Below, one piece after another: positions 22,401 to 32,304 of a stretch of DNA of 64,000 nucleotides. Under the pieces are notes generated by a model. The model saw only the letters and a list, made by a program, of their open reading frames with translations, was not told the DNA's origin and did no database searches. The stretch spans positions 20,639,396 to 20,703,395 of the forward strand of contig NC_134833.1 in NCBI RefSeq assembly GCF_004210375.1, in the 5' to 3' direction. The position numbers and the translations under genes are program-made. This stretch comes from Tachypleus tridentatus. Its lineage: Eukaryota; Arthropoda; Merostomata; Xiphosura; Limulidae. Within the stretch, counting starts at the first letter, position 1. Every line of letters begins with the position of its first letter.

Positions 22401-22961
22401 TTTTCATTAAATCACGATAACTGAAGTGAAATGCTAGTGTTAATTAGTTCCTCCTCGAGACTTTGCCCAAAACCCATATGTTTTATAACTTTATTATTAA
22501 AAGTACCAGCTGGATTTACATCACCATCAACTTGTAATTGCATGATTACATAAGGATATGCAAGTACACTATAAACCATCTGTAATCTTTCATATTTAAC
22601 ACAACAAATTAACTTTAATATTACACCACTAATCATGTACGTAGTTGTATTAACACTGATTGAATGAATAGTTACCAATGTATATTTATATATGTGAAGT
22701 GTTAATTATTAGTTGTAAATCCATCAAGTTATTACTGGTTGTACTTTACTATCATCAGAAAACAGTGTAATGTTAAATAAACCATAATTTATTAATAAGA
22801 AATTAAAATGGCTCTAAGATAGATTCTTGTGAAACTACACAGTTGATGTTTAAACTATCAAATGGAAAAATGTTGATATAAGTATACTGTTTACTTTTAG
22901 TTAGATAGTGTTTAAAATTTTAAATATCCAGAGCTACACCTTGTATACCACAATGATGCAC

Positions 22962-23070
22962 TCCAATAAGACAGTGGTAAGTCTTCAGATTTACAATGCT
23001 AAAATCAAGGGCTCAATTCCCTTGTTGAACACAACAGATAGCCCGATGTAGCTTTGCTATAAGAATCACG
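22962..23070 (+). mobile_element. tRNA-derived SINE (family 2), copy 3
   Basis: CCAATAAGACAGTGGTAAGT, ATTTACAATGCTAAAATCAA, GGGCTCAATTCCC and AACAGATAGCCCGATGTAGC ending in GCTATAAGAATCACG. It is colinear with copies 1 and 2. Confidence 0.65.
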
Positions 23071-23198
23071 TGCACCACAATGATATAACTTACCTAGTAG
23101 TATGTCTTGTAAATTAGCAAATATCTTTTATAGTTCTAACAATATGACACAAGTAAGTCACCTAACCAGAATCAAACAATTTTACTAATTTATTATAA

Positions 23199-23392
23199 AC
23201 CTGCTCATCCTTTCAGCTGTGGGGGTGTTAAAATGTTCTGCCACTATCTGTTGGTAAAAGAGTATCCCAAGAGTTAGCAGTGGGTGATAATAACCAGCTG
23301 CCTTCCCTCTAGTCTTACACTGCTAAATTTGGGACAGTTAGTGCAGATAGCCATCATGTAGCTTTGTGCAAAATTCAAAAATAAACAACCAT
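23199..23392 (+). mobile_element. tRNA-derived SINE (family 1), copy G, 5'-truncated
   Basis: It begins in the body (AACCTGCTCATCCTTTCAGC) without the tRNA head and runs to the 3' end AGCTTTGTGCAAAATTC with an A/AACA tail. This is the truncation pattern expected of LINE-driven insertion. Confidence 0.88.
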
Positions 23393-23462
23393 AAACTTGT
23401 CACACTGCAAGAACAGTAGAGAAACTTTTATGAAAGTTTAATTAATATGGATTTGTGATATA

Positions 23463-23757
23463 ATTAACTTTTAAAGAAATATTCCAATTTAGTAGAAATC
23501 TCTTCAAACAAGACACCTAGATACAGAATATGGACAATCGATTTGAGTACAAGAATTACTTCAACTACCTTTAAAACATCTGGATAATATCCTATCACTA
23601 AGTAATTGTCATATAAATTATGCAGACTTGAAGCTAAAACCTCAATGGATATTGTTGCAAACTTGGTCAGTGTGCCCTCAGAACCTGTGCTCTTACAAAT
23701 AACCATTCCATTAATCATATTAAGGATTTCACCAGTAGTAAATGATTTCAAGAAAAT
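23463..23757 (-). pseudogene. Non-LTR retrotransposon reverse transcriptase fragment
   Basis: A 95-codon uninterrupted minus-strand frame matches the start of the RT domain of jockey/CR1-type LINE ORF2. FTTGEILNMINGMVICKSTG corresponds to the E-hxxxI...KSxGxDG motif, and YYPDVLKVVEVILVLKS to the G-x-FPDxLKxAxVxPIxK motif. The family glycine-aspartate-glycine after KS reads GSEG. No finger, YADD or endonuclease region is attached, so this is a relic despite the open frame. Confidence 0.7.
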
Positions 23758-23937
23758 TGATTTATCAGTAACATTTCTTCAATGACTAATTCAAGCAAAT
23801 AGCTAATATTTCTGTGTCTCCTTGGCAATGTATTGTTTCTTTCAGTTACAATATTGGTTATACTATTTAGTACATTGAATGTCATTACATTTATTGTTTA
23901 TTATTTTGATTTTCTTATAGATTGTTTTGCATTGTTA

Positions 23938-23945
23938 GTTTAGAA
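23938..23945. repeat. Target-site duplication, left copy (hAT element)
   Basis: GTTTAGAA immediately left of the hAT terminal inverted repeat. An identical copy lies at 24885-24892. Confidence 0.9.
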
Positions 23946-24884
23946 CAGGGTTCTTAACCAGGTGCCCGCACTCTAGGGGTGCGAGGATGCCCATGAATAA
24001 TTAAAGCAAATCTATATTTTGCTTGCCTATTTGGCTGATGTGTTTTAGCTCTCAATGAACTCAATCTCTCTCTGCAAGGAAGGGGACTCAACATTGTGAC
24101 TGCAAGCCAAATTGGCTGCATTCAAAGAAAACCTTGTCTTGTGGATAAAGCGTGTGAAGATGGGGAATTTGGCAAATTTCCTGCCTGGAAGAGACAGTCA
24201 CAGAAAATTCTACCCTGCATCCAGACTTTGTTGCAAAAGTTGTTGAACATATGCAGATGCTGCGTACTTCATTTGAGGGTTACTTCGTGGGAGAGCTGCA
24301 AACCTATGACAACTGGATCCTGAATCCTTTCATGCAGAATTTGGAAGATGTCAGCGCATCAAGGAAGATCTCATCGACCTTAGACACAATCGTGAAATCC
24401 AAATGGAGTTCACCAATAGTCAGCTGGAAGCATACCCTGCATTAGCTAAGAAAGCTCTTGAAGTGCTGGTACCATTTGCAACTACTTACTTGTGTGAACA
24501 AGGATTTTCTTGTCTACTTCACATCCAAACAAAATGCAGAAATCGGCTGAATTCTGAACATGACATGCGAGTGGCACTCAGTACAAAGACGCCAAGATTT
24601 GATGCCATCATAGAGAAAAAACAGCAGCAACGAAGTCACTAAGTTTACTGTGCATTACAGGCTAAATAAAAACATCATTAACAAAATTGAAATTAATTTT
24701 TCATTATGTACCCTGAATTTTTGTCTTGAAAAAAGGTATGCTGTATGTATGAAGATTAAAAAAAAATTTTGATTACATCAACTTTGTATTTTTAGCTTTT
24801 TTTATATTTAAGTTTCCAGGGGGTGCGAGAAATGATTACTGATTTGAAAGGGGTGCAAACACTGAAAAAGGTTAAGAACCACTG
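23946..24884 (+). mobile_element. hAT-superfamily DNA transposon, deleted copy
   Basis: The left end CAGGGTTCTTAACC and the reverse complement of the right end, CAGTGGTTCTTAACC, form hAT-type terminal inverted repeats differing by one base. Identical 8-bp duplications GTTTAGAA flank the element, the length typical of hAT. The 939-bp interior retains only the C-terminal part of the transposase, so the copy is internally deleted and cannot move by itself. Confidence 0.92.
24150..24642 (+). pseudogene. hAT transposase C-terminal remnant (dimerisation domain)
   Basis: Coding similarity is spread over at least two frames with a frameshift near 24360. The upstream part contains FEGYFVGELQTYDNWILNPF. 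After the shift, KEDLIDLRHN leads into the hAT C-terminal dimerisation region: YPALAKKALEVLVPFATTYL, CEQGFS, KCRNRLN and LRVALS-like MRVALS. It ends with a stop at 24640-24642. The same region is seen in ZBED5/FAM200-like domesticated proteins. The N-terminal zinc finger and most of the catalytic domain are missing. Confidence 0.85.
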
Positions 24885-24892
24885 GTTTAGAA
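24885..24892. repeat. Target-site duplication, right copy (hAT element)
   Basis: GTTTAGAA directly after the right terminal inverted repeat, identical to the left copy. Confidence 0.9.
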
Positions 24893-25219
24893 TATGTATT
24901 GAAAAATAACCTAACTCTTTTAAGCAAGTAAAACCTTTGGAGATATCTTTGGATTAAGGCCAAAAATGTTGTTAACAGTGATGGTACCCAACTGACAAAA
25001 CAGTGTATTCTAATGCACGTAAAATGTATATTATCTACACTGACTATCAGATTGATTTCTTGTTTTGTTTTCTGATACAATGATTGAATTTTCTAGTTAT
25101 AATGCCATATTTATTTGTCAGTCACTGCTTAAGCTAACGATGAGGTTGTCAAAGTACGGACCTTGGTAAAATTTGAAACTAATGTATTGTATTATTTAAT
25201 TTTACATCCATAATGAAAA

Positions 25220-25420
25220 ACATGCTAACCGTTTCAGCCGTGAGGGAGTTATAAAATCATAATCAATCCCACTATTCGTTGGTAAAAGAGTAGCCCATGA
25301 CTTGGCGGTGAGTGATGATGATAGTTGTCTTACCTCTCGTCTTACTCTGCTTAATTAGGGACGGCAAGCGCAGATATTCGTCGTACAGCTTTGCGCGAAA
25401 ATTAAAAAAAAAAAAAAACC
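25220..25420 (+). mobile_element. tRNA-derived SINE (family 1), copy H, 5'-truncated
   Basis: It starts in the body (CATGCTAACCGTTTCAGCCG), continues through CAATCCCACTATTCGTTGGT, AAAAGAGTAGCCCATGACTT and AATTAGGGACGGCAAGCGCA, and ends TTTGCGCGAAAATT plus a run of A. Confidence 0.9.
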
Positions 25421-26170
25421 TGAAAAAATACAACATATAAGACTGATCCTAAGAACTTGTTGGTATTTAAACCTCGGGTTAATTTTTACTCGAGCTTCGG
25501 CCGTGTCTGGTAGGGATATTTTTAAATCCTGCAGAAATGTATTAAGAACTTCAAAAGCATTCTTGAATTTTATTGAATAAACAAATACACAGCGCTACAA
25601 ACGCAGCATAGAGTGTTACGTAGCATTCTGCCAAGGTGATGGATTTATTTTTAATTAAAGAGTAAAATGTAATTTTAAAATCTAAATTATTGTACTTTTC
25701 TCATTATACAACTGGATTTTAAGTATCAGAAATAGATGAAGCTGAGACAGAATATGTAACATTTAGCTTTAGGCCAAATAACAACAAAAATTTTGTTTCC
25801 TGTAATTCGGCCTTCCCTACTTTGTTTCCAGACCATAATTTTTAAAATGTAAGAAAAAATTTAAGTCAATACCATTCTAAACCTACAAGTTGTGAGAAGT
25901 TTTTCTTTTCTTTTTTTTTTCATAACGAGTTGCTAAACTACAGTAAAATAATTTCGGATAGAACGAATTATAAGATTCGCAAAGCATGAATGTTTTGTCC
26001 AAGTAATCTATTAGAAACCAATTCACTTTAACTTCAATACATTTCTTAAATTGTGTTTGTTGGAACTGATACTTGTTTATATTACGTACGTATCCTGATA
26101 CATGTAAACCTAATAATAACTTTTAACATGCAAATAACAATACTCGCACTTTGAACATTAATTCGTAAGC
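25421..26170. other. Intergenic stretch without recognised feature
   Basis: No coding exon, repeat structure or RNA gene could be supported here on either strand. Confidence 0.4.
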
Positions 26171-26182
26171 AAGATTTGTATA

Positions 26183-26333
26183 CAAAATGGCCCCGCTAGT
26201 TTGTCATAGGTGAAATGGATCTTACCGGAAGTCAGAACTACTGATTATGGAACATGCGCAATTTTAACTCCGTATTAGCTCATTAATTACAGAAAAAAAG
26301 GGTTTTATTTTATGTACCTTCTCTGCACTTTTA
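26183..26333 (+). promoter_or_regulatory. Candidate TATA-less promoter with YY1-, ETS- and NRF1-like sites
   Basis: Within 80 bp lie CAAAATGGC (26183-26191, YY1-like), ACCGGAAGT (26224-26232, ETS/GABP-like) and CATGCGCA (26253-26260, NRF1 half-site-like). Such clusters are typical of housekeeping promoters. An ATG followed by a perfect donor lies 70 bp further on. The sites are read by eye against known consensus sequences. Activity is inferred. Confidence 0.45.
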
Positions 26334-26352
26334 ATGTCGTCTGAAAAAAAAG
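26334..26352 (+). CDS. Candidate first coding exon of an unidentified gene
   Basis: ATG TCG TCT GAA AAA AAA G runs into a strong donor GTAAGT at 26353. It encodes MSSEKK plus one base. It follows the promoter-like cluster and joins in phase to the next candidate exon. Too short to identify the product. Confidence 0.35.
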
Positions 26353-26473
26353 GTAAGTTATTGAGTTCTTTTTACTCTTATTATCAAGCATATTAGTCCA
26401 GAATAATTCCTCTATTATAAAGAACACTGAGCCACCAAATTTGTAATAAAATTACATCTTCGTTTTCTTGTAG

Positions 26474-26506
26474 GGTTAGGACTAACAGCTAAACGTGATT
26501 GTCACC
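26474..26506 (+). CDS. Candidate second coding exon (33 bp) of the same unidentified gene
   Basis: The acceptor TTTTCTTGTAG is followed by GG, completing glycine. It then encodes LGLTAKRDCH and one base before donor GTGAGT at 26507. The joined start reads MSSEKKG, LGLTAKRDCH. The intron between the two would be 121 bp. No further exon was found up to the gap at 31.8 kb. I do not recognise the protein, and chance splice-like signals remain possible. Confidence 0.33.
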
Positions 26507-27299
26507 GTGAGTGACAAACCTTGCATACAAATTAATATATTTTCATTATTTTCTGTGTTTATAGTAATAACAGAAAGAATACTAAGCATTCATGTTTTAG
26601 ATAAGGGAAGTTGGATCCAGTTCTCTAATGTGTTAATGAGAAAAAAATATTAACAATATTCATAAAACTACATTTTAATTTTTATGTGAAATAATTTTAG
26701 TTAATGACACTGACCTAATTCTAGAAACGTTAGGTGGTAAATATAAATAGTGATTTTAAAACGGATAAAACAACACCAGAGCTGGGTAGTGGTTTTCATA
26801 AGGATTTAAAGATAGTCATACATATGAGAAGCTTTTTTTTTTCAAAGTTTTATAATTGGATGATTGGAAAGTGTGGAGTTTGTAAATTGTATATATTTAG
26901 TTTTAATTTTTAATAAGGGGCTTCACAGATAATTAGTGAGACAATCACATTAATCATAGTTCTTTAAGCCTAGTTAAATGAATTGCAGATTGACTGCATG
27001 AGAGAAAGTAAAAGATTGTTTTGAATGGAGGTTGGTCAAAAATTGGCTTCATGTTAACTAATGCTGTAGTGGAACACTAGTTTAGAAGCTAGTACCATGA
27101 ACTTTTCATTTTACTAACATTATCAATGTTGTTAGGGTCAGTAATAGTTTGTAAGGCATACTGATGGCATTGGGCTTTGAATTAGCCTTTTAAACATTTG
27201 AAGGAAACTGACATAGAGCAAAAGAAGCAAATGCTTGTTTGATTTTCATGCTTTAAATTTTGAAAAAAAAATTAGATAATTTAAAGAATTTGCTAAATA

Positions 27300-28480
27300 A
27301 ATAGCAGGTGGCTTTCAATTATAATAAATGCTAGGTAATGCATGTGGTATATCATAATTTGAATTATGTTTTAATGGGAATGACTGGAATGATGTGGAAG
27401 AACATGATCATGGTGTTTTGGTTTCAGTCTCTTAAGCTGTCCTAACAGTTTTCTGTTGCTAGTGATAGGGCAAATATGACTTGGAGTGTATTTACAGAAA
27501 TATTTAATATAAATCTAAAGTTTATACTTTTCTTATACAAGTCATTAGTTAGGCATTGCAGTATTATGTTAAGTCTTGGGCTCTTTATTCTAAGGAGGAC
27601 ATATTAAATTGTTAGAAATGATTCAAAAGATGGTTAATAGAATGGTACCAGAGATTGGCAAGTTGTCACATGAGGACAAATTTAAATCTGTGAAATTTTC
27701 TCTTGAAGAAAGAATGGTTAGAGAGGACCTGAATGAGGTGCTGAGAATTTGAAAGGATTGTTTTTTTCTTTGACTTAATAGTGAGAATGGTAGGATTGAT
27801 TATAGGGCACAGTTATATATTTTGAAAGGAATCATCTTCAGCTTAAACAATTTTACTCATCCAACTTCTAATCAAGTGAGTGGTCCTTAAAATGGTTGCC
27901 TCCAGATTTGGTAGAGGCAATAAATTTGAAGTTGTTAAAGGGAAGGATCAATAATTACTTAAATGGTAAAAACCAGCTTTGAGGTGTGTTTTGCTGTGTT
28001 TTATAAACAGGACAACATCAGTGGACCAAGAAATCCTTTGTTCTTTAGTGTTATTTCACAGTGTGAATCTAGATAGCTGCTCTAAGACTTAATAACCAGT
28101 CAAAGAAGTTGGAGCTTTTTCTATCCTTATCTTCTTGTGTTTTGTCTTAGTTTGGAAAGGAATTGCAGAACCAACATGAAACTGGTGAGAGGTGATCTTA
28201 TTGAAGGTTATAAGATTATATTGAGGACCAATAAGATGAGGGTTTATGATTGATATGTGTTGTATTATAAAGATAATAGGATAAAAAAATAGAAGTTTAA
28301 AAAGTTTAATAGAAGATAGATAATTTTAAAATTATTTTTCTAACAGTGTGATTGCCCTATAGAATGAGTTTTCATTATTAGTAATAAAAGCTGGTCATTT
28401 ATAGTTGTTTAAGAAATTAATTGGTGATTTCCTAAAAGCAATGGGTTTAAATTTTTACTTTTCTGAAGGATGGGTGTTCT
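27300..28480 (+). pseudogene. LINE (jockey/CR1-like) ORF2 C-terminal relic
   Basis: Multiple frames carry pieces of the post-RT region in the correct order: VMHV and LNGNDWNDVEEHDHGV-like (27310-27420), LYKSLVRH and WALYSKEDI (27535-27600), then MIQKMVNRMVPEIGKLSHED and FSLEERMVREDLNEV (27619-27750). Next come LKWLPPDLVEAINLKLLKGR (about 27890-27960) and a QHQW tail near 28015. A second, partly overlapping copy of the tail begins near 28160 (RGDLIEGYKI). Many stops and frame changes show it is long dead. Confidence 0.7.
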
Positions 28481-29890
28481 AGGATAACCTTGAAGGACCA
28501 AACTGCCAATATGTAGTGTTTTAATATCTAAGTTAATACTTTCAGTATGTAGTATGTAATTTTAATGCTGGTAACGGTGGATGCATTAAAACATTTCTAT
28601 ATTTCTTACTCATTTGCCCAAAATTTGGAACAGGTGTCACTTTTTTATGCTTGACAAAAAAAAAAAAATTATGATTTAACATTTCCATACCATACAGTGT
28701 TTCTTAACTCAATTAACAATAGGTCACTAGTATCGTAATTAATAAAACAACTTTTCAAGTGAAAAATTTAATAACATTGTTTAGATACAGTTAGTGAAAA
28801 GATTTCAAATAAGTTCCAATTTTAAATTCAACTACATTACTACTTGACTCTTGTGAGTGGTATGTTTTGTTGATGTATAGTGTTCCGATGACAGGTGAAT
28901 CAGAACTGAAAGTCGCAGAATACAAATGTTATGTTCTTGTTTAGGTTAATGATAATATTAAAATGGATTTTGTGCATGATTTGTCACGTATAAACCTACA
29001 TTTCAAATATTGATATATAGTAACTAAGTTAAACATATCAAAAGAGAAATATGGTATGTGATTTCTTATGTTAATATAGTTAAAGCCATATAGCTAGCAC
29101 TTTGTAGAAGATTTTAACGTCATCTACAATGATCATGAAAGTAGAGGACAAGTGTTGATTTTGTCAAACTTAGTTGATTTTTTTTAAAATACGTTCAACA
29201 AAAATTCTAGTAATTGCTTAGGAAGTTGCTAATATGGTAAATATTTTTATTAGCAATTTCTGTAAGCTTGCTGATCATGCCATAATCAAAAGTTGTATAC
29301 TTTTTTCATGGTCTGAAGGAGAGTTTGAAATGTATATTAAATTCAGTGTGATTGCCTTACAGAATGAGTTTTCTGTGTTCATGATGTCAAAGAATTATCT
29401 GTAAGAAAAAGTGTTAAATTACACGAGATATATGAAGGGAAAATAAATTGAAACTTGTCATTCATGTAAGTTAGACTGTTCAAGAAAAATCATTTTCAAA
29501 AACTATTTTAGTAATTTTTTAATTTGGTGATGCCTCAAGCAAATGCTCATTTTCAAACCAGAAACTAGTTGTAGAAATTAAAACTGTGTCTGATATCTTA
29601 TAGTAAGTAATAGTAAAATAGAGAGTAGTTTATTGTGTAGTGTTAAAAAAATGAATTTTTATGTTTCTATAATTTTTTCAACATGAAAAAAGGGAGATGT
29701 TAAGTTCTCACACTGACAGTGGAATTGTCAATAGAGCTGCACAATTGGTGGAATTTGCTAGTTGATTGATTGTTAAACTTAGTTTTAATGATCAAAGTAA
29801 TAATAATATATGCACAAAACATTGGTTATATGGACTATCAGTTCTCCATATAAATTTGTAGACCTTTTCTCAAGGTAGAATAAGGTAAAA
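28480..29890. other. AT-rich stretch with scattered LINE-like fragments
   Basis: No coding exon seen. A short segment at about 29345-29380 (GTGTGATTGCCTTACAGAAT) repeats one at about 28346-28370, in the LINE relic tail, suggesting another fragment of the same element. Confidence 0.35.
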
Positions 29891-30480
29891 GATACCCATA
29901 AGTTAACCTTTCTGTTCCTGTAGTAGTCTTTATAGTCCTTCTGTAAACCCTACCCAATAAGGTAATGTTTTCTTACATAAAAATTGAATACAATATTCCT
30001 AATAAGGCCTTAAGTGATTTGTATAAAGAGGTAATTGCATCTTCTAACTTGGGATTAGTACCTCTATAAATACATCCTGAAATTCTGTTAGATTTATTAC
30101 AAGCACTATAGCACTGTCTCTGTGGCTTGGGATCCTTTTTTCAATTTTAATAACACTAACGAATAGGTTTTGTTTGTTAAATATTGAAATAAAGTTATAA
30201 TATCTCGATCATCTTATGTCTGATAAACCTAGAGGTTGTTTGTCATCTATTTGTCCAGCTTACCAATTGATCCAAATCATTCTGTAGTTCTTAAATATTT
30301 TTAATAGATTTTCAAATATCTAGGAGTTTAACATTATCACCAAACTTTATTAATCGTGCCCTGTCAGTATAATAATTGTAAATAATAAATAAAAAACAAA
30401 GGCCCACCAAGCTTTGACCCCTGAGGATTCCACTATCAACAAGGGTCTAGCTTTGCTAGATTCCATTAAAATAACTTTTT
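29890..30480. repeat. Non-coding relic resembling a dispersed LINE-associated repeat
   Basis: Segments such as CAATATTCCTAATAAGGCCT, TGTTAGATTTATTACAAGCA and GGCCCACCAAGCTTTGACCC have the look of a widespread repeat seen in many animal genomes alongside CR1-type elements. No frame or termini are identifiable, so this rests on recollection of the pattern. Confidence 0.3.
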
Positions 30481-30943
30481 TGCATCCACTCACCCTACAG
30501 TCCAGTTAACTAGATTTTTGTCAAATCCAACTGGTATGAATATCCTAACTCACACAACATTAGAACAAATGATTTACAAACTTCTAATTACATCAAGCCT
30601 ACATTACTTTCACCATTTAGGTAATAACCAACATCCTCATGAAAGATGACAGACTTAATTAGCTAATATTTCCTTTTAGTAATTTAAGTTGACATATTTT
30701 TTCACATTTCATTTCCCTAAATGATTTTATAAAACTTCATTTCTCAGACTCTTAAAATGTTCCCAAACTCAGAAGGAAGATAAACTGGTTCTTTTATTTT
30801 ATATATGAAGTCTTATTTCCTTTAAAAGTAGGGAGTGAAAATAGCAACTCTCCAATTCTCAGATACCAACCCACTGTTCTGTTGACTTATTAAAAAATGA
30901 AAGAAAGAGACTTAAATATCTGGATCTTTCAAATGAACACTAG

Positions 30944-31804
30944 GTATAATTATCTTTGTTGGTTCTGTTGATTTATCCATTTTTAGTCACCCGGTATATT
31001 TTACAAACCACCAAATGATTTATTTCCATCAGATGCATGTCAGGTGTATAATTATCTTTGTTGGTTCTGTTGATTTATCCATTTTTAGTCACCCGGTATA
31101 TTTTACAAACCACCAAATGATTTATTTCCATCAGATGCATGTCAGGTGTATAATATATTATCTTTTTGTTGGTTCTGTTGATTTATCCATTTTAGTCACC
31201 CGTATATTTTACAAACCACCAAATGATTTATTTCCATCAGATGCATGTCAGGTGTATAATTATCTTTGTTGGTTCTGTTGATTTATCCATTTTAGTCACC
31301 CGGCATATATTTTACAAACCACCAAATGATTTATTTCCATCAGATGCATGTCAGGTGTATAATTATCTTTGTTGGTTCTGTTGATTTATCCATTTTAGTC
31401 ACCCGGTATATTTTACAAACCACCAAATGATTTATTTCCATCAGATGCATGTCAGGTGTATAATTATCTTTGTTGGTTCTGTTGATTTATCCATTTTTAG
31501 TCACTGGTATATTTTACAAAACCACCAAAATGATTTATTTCCATCAGATGCATGTCAGGTGTATAATTATCTTTGTTGGTTCTGTTGATTTATCCATTTT
31601 TAGTCACCCTCGTATATTTTACAAACCACCAAATGATTTATTTCCATCAGATGCATGTCAGGTGTATAATTATCTTTGTTGGTTCTGTTGATTTATCCAT
31701 TTTAGTCACCCGGTATATTTTACAAACCACCAAATGATTTATTTCCATCAGATGCATGTCAGGTGTATAATTATCTTTGTTGGTTCTGTTGATTTATCCA
31801 TTTT
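30944..31804. repeat. 102-bp tandem repeat array, truncated by assembly gap
   Basis: About 8.4 copies of a 102-bp unit containing TAATTATCTTTGTTGGTTCT, GTTGATTTATCCATTTTTAG, TCACCCGGTATATTTTACAA, ACCACCAAATGATTTATTTC and CATCAGATGCATGTCAGGTG. Copies differ mostly by one- to three-base indels around CCATTTT(T)AGTCACCCGG. The array runs directly into the N gap, so its true length is unknown. Frames open through it exist only because 102 is divisible by three. Confidence 0.96.
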
Positions 31805-32304
31805 NNNNNNNNNNNNNNNNNNNNNNNNNNNNNNNNNNNNNNNNNNNNNNNNNNNNNNNNNNNNNNNNNNNNNNNNNNNNNNNNNNNNNNNNNNNNNNNN
31901 NNNNNNNNNNNNNNNNNNNNNNNNNNNNNNNNNNNNNNNNNNNNNNNNNNNNNNNNNNNNNNNNNNNNNNNNNNNNNNNNNNNNNNNNNNNNNNNNNNNN
32001 NNNNNNNNNNNNNNNNNNNNNNNNNNNNNNNNNNNNNNNNNNNNNNNNNNNNNNNNNNNNNNNNNNNNNNNNNNNNNNNNNNNNNNNNNNNNNNNNNNNN
32101 NNNNNNNNNNNNNNNNNNNNNNNNNNNNNNNNNNNNNNNNNNNNNNNNNNNNNNNNNNNNNNNNNNNNNNNNNNNNNNNNNNNNNNNNNNNNNNNNNNNN
32201 NNNNNNNNNNNNNNNNNNNNNNNNNNNNNNNNNNNNNNNNNNNNNNNNNNNNNNNNNNNNNNNNNNNNNNNNNNNNNNNNNNNNNNNNNNNNNNNNNNNN
32301 NNNN
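31805..32304. other. Assembly gap (500 N)
   Basis: Exactly 500 N between the 102-bp array on the left and the 39-bp satellite on the right. A round-number gap is usually a placeholder of unknown real size. The transition between the two satellites, and possibly missing exons, is hidden here. Confidence 0.99.

Noticed and set aside
22412-22678. 88-codon minus-strand frame
   Set aside because: AT-rich, no family resemblance, no splice context. Probably chance.
31015-31691. Repeated MIYFHQMHVRCIIIFVG frames in the 102-bp array
   Set aside because: 102 is a multiple of three, so the unit reads through. No independent sign of coding.
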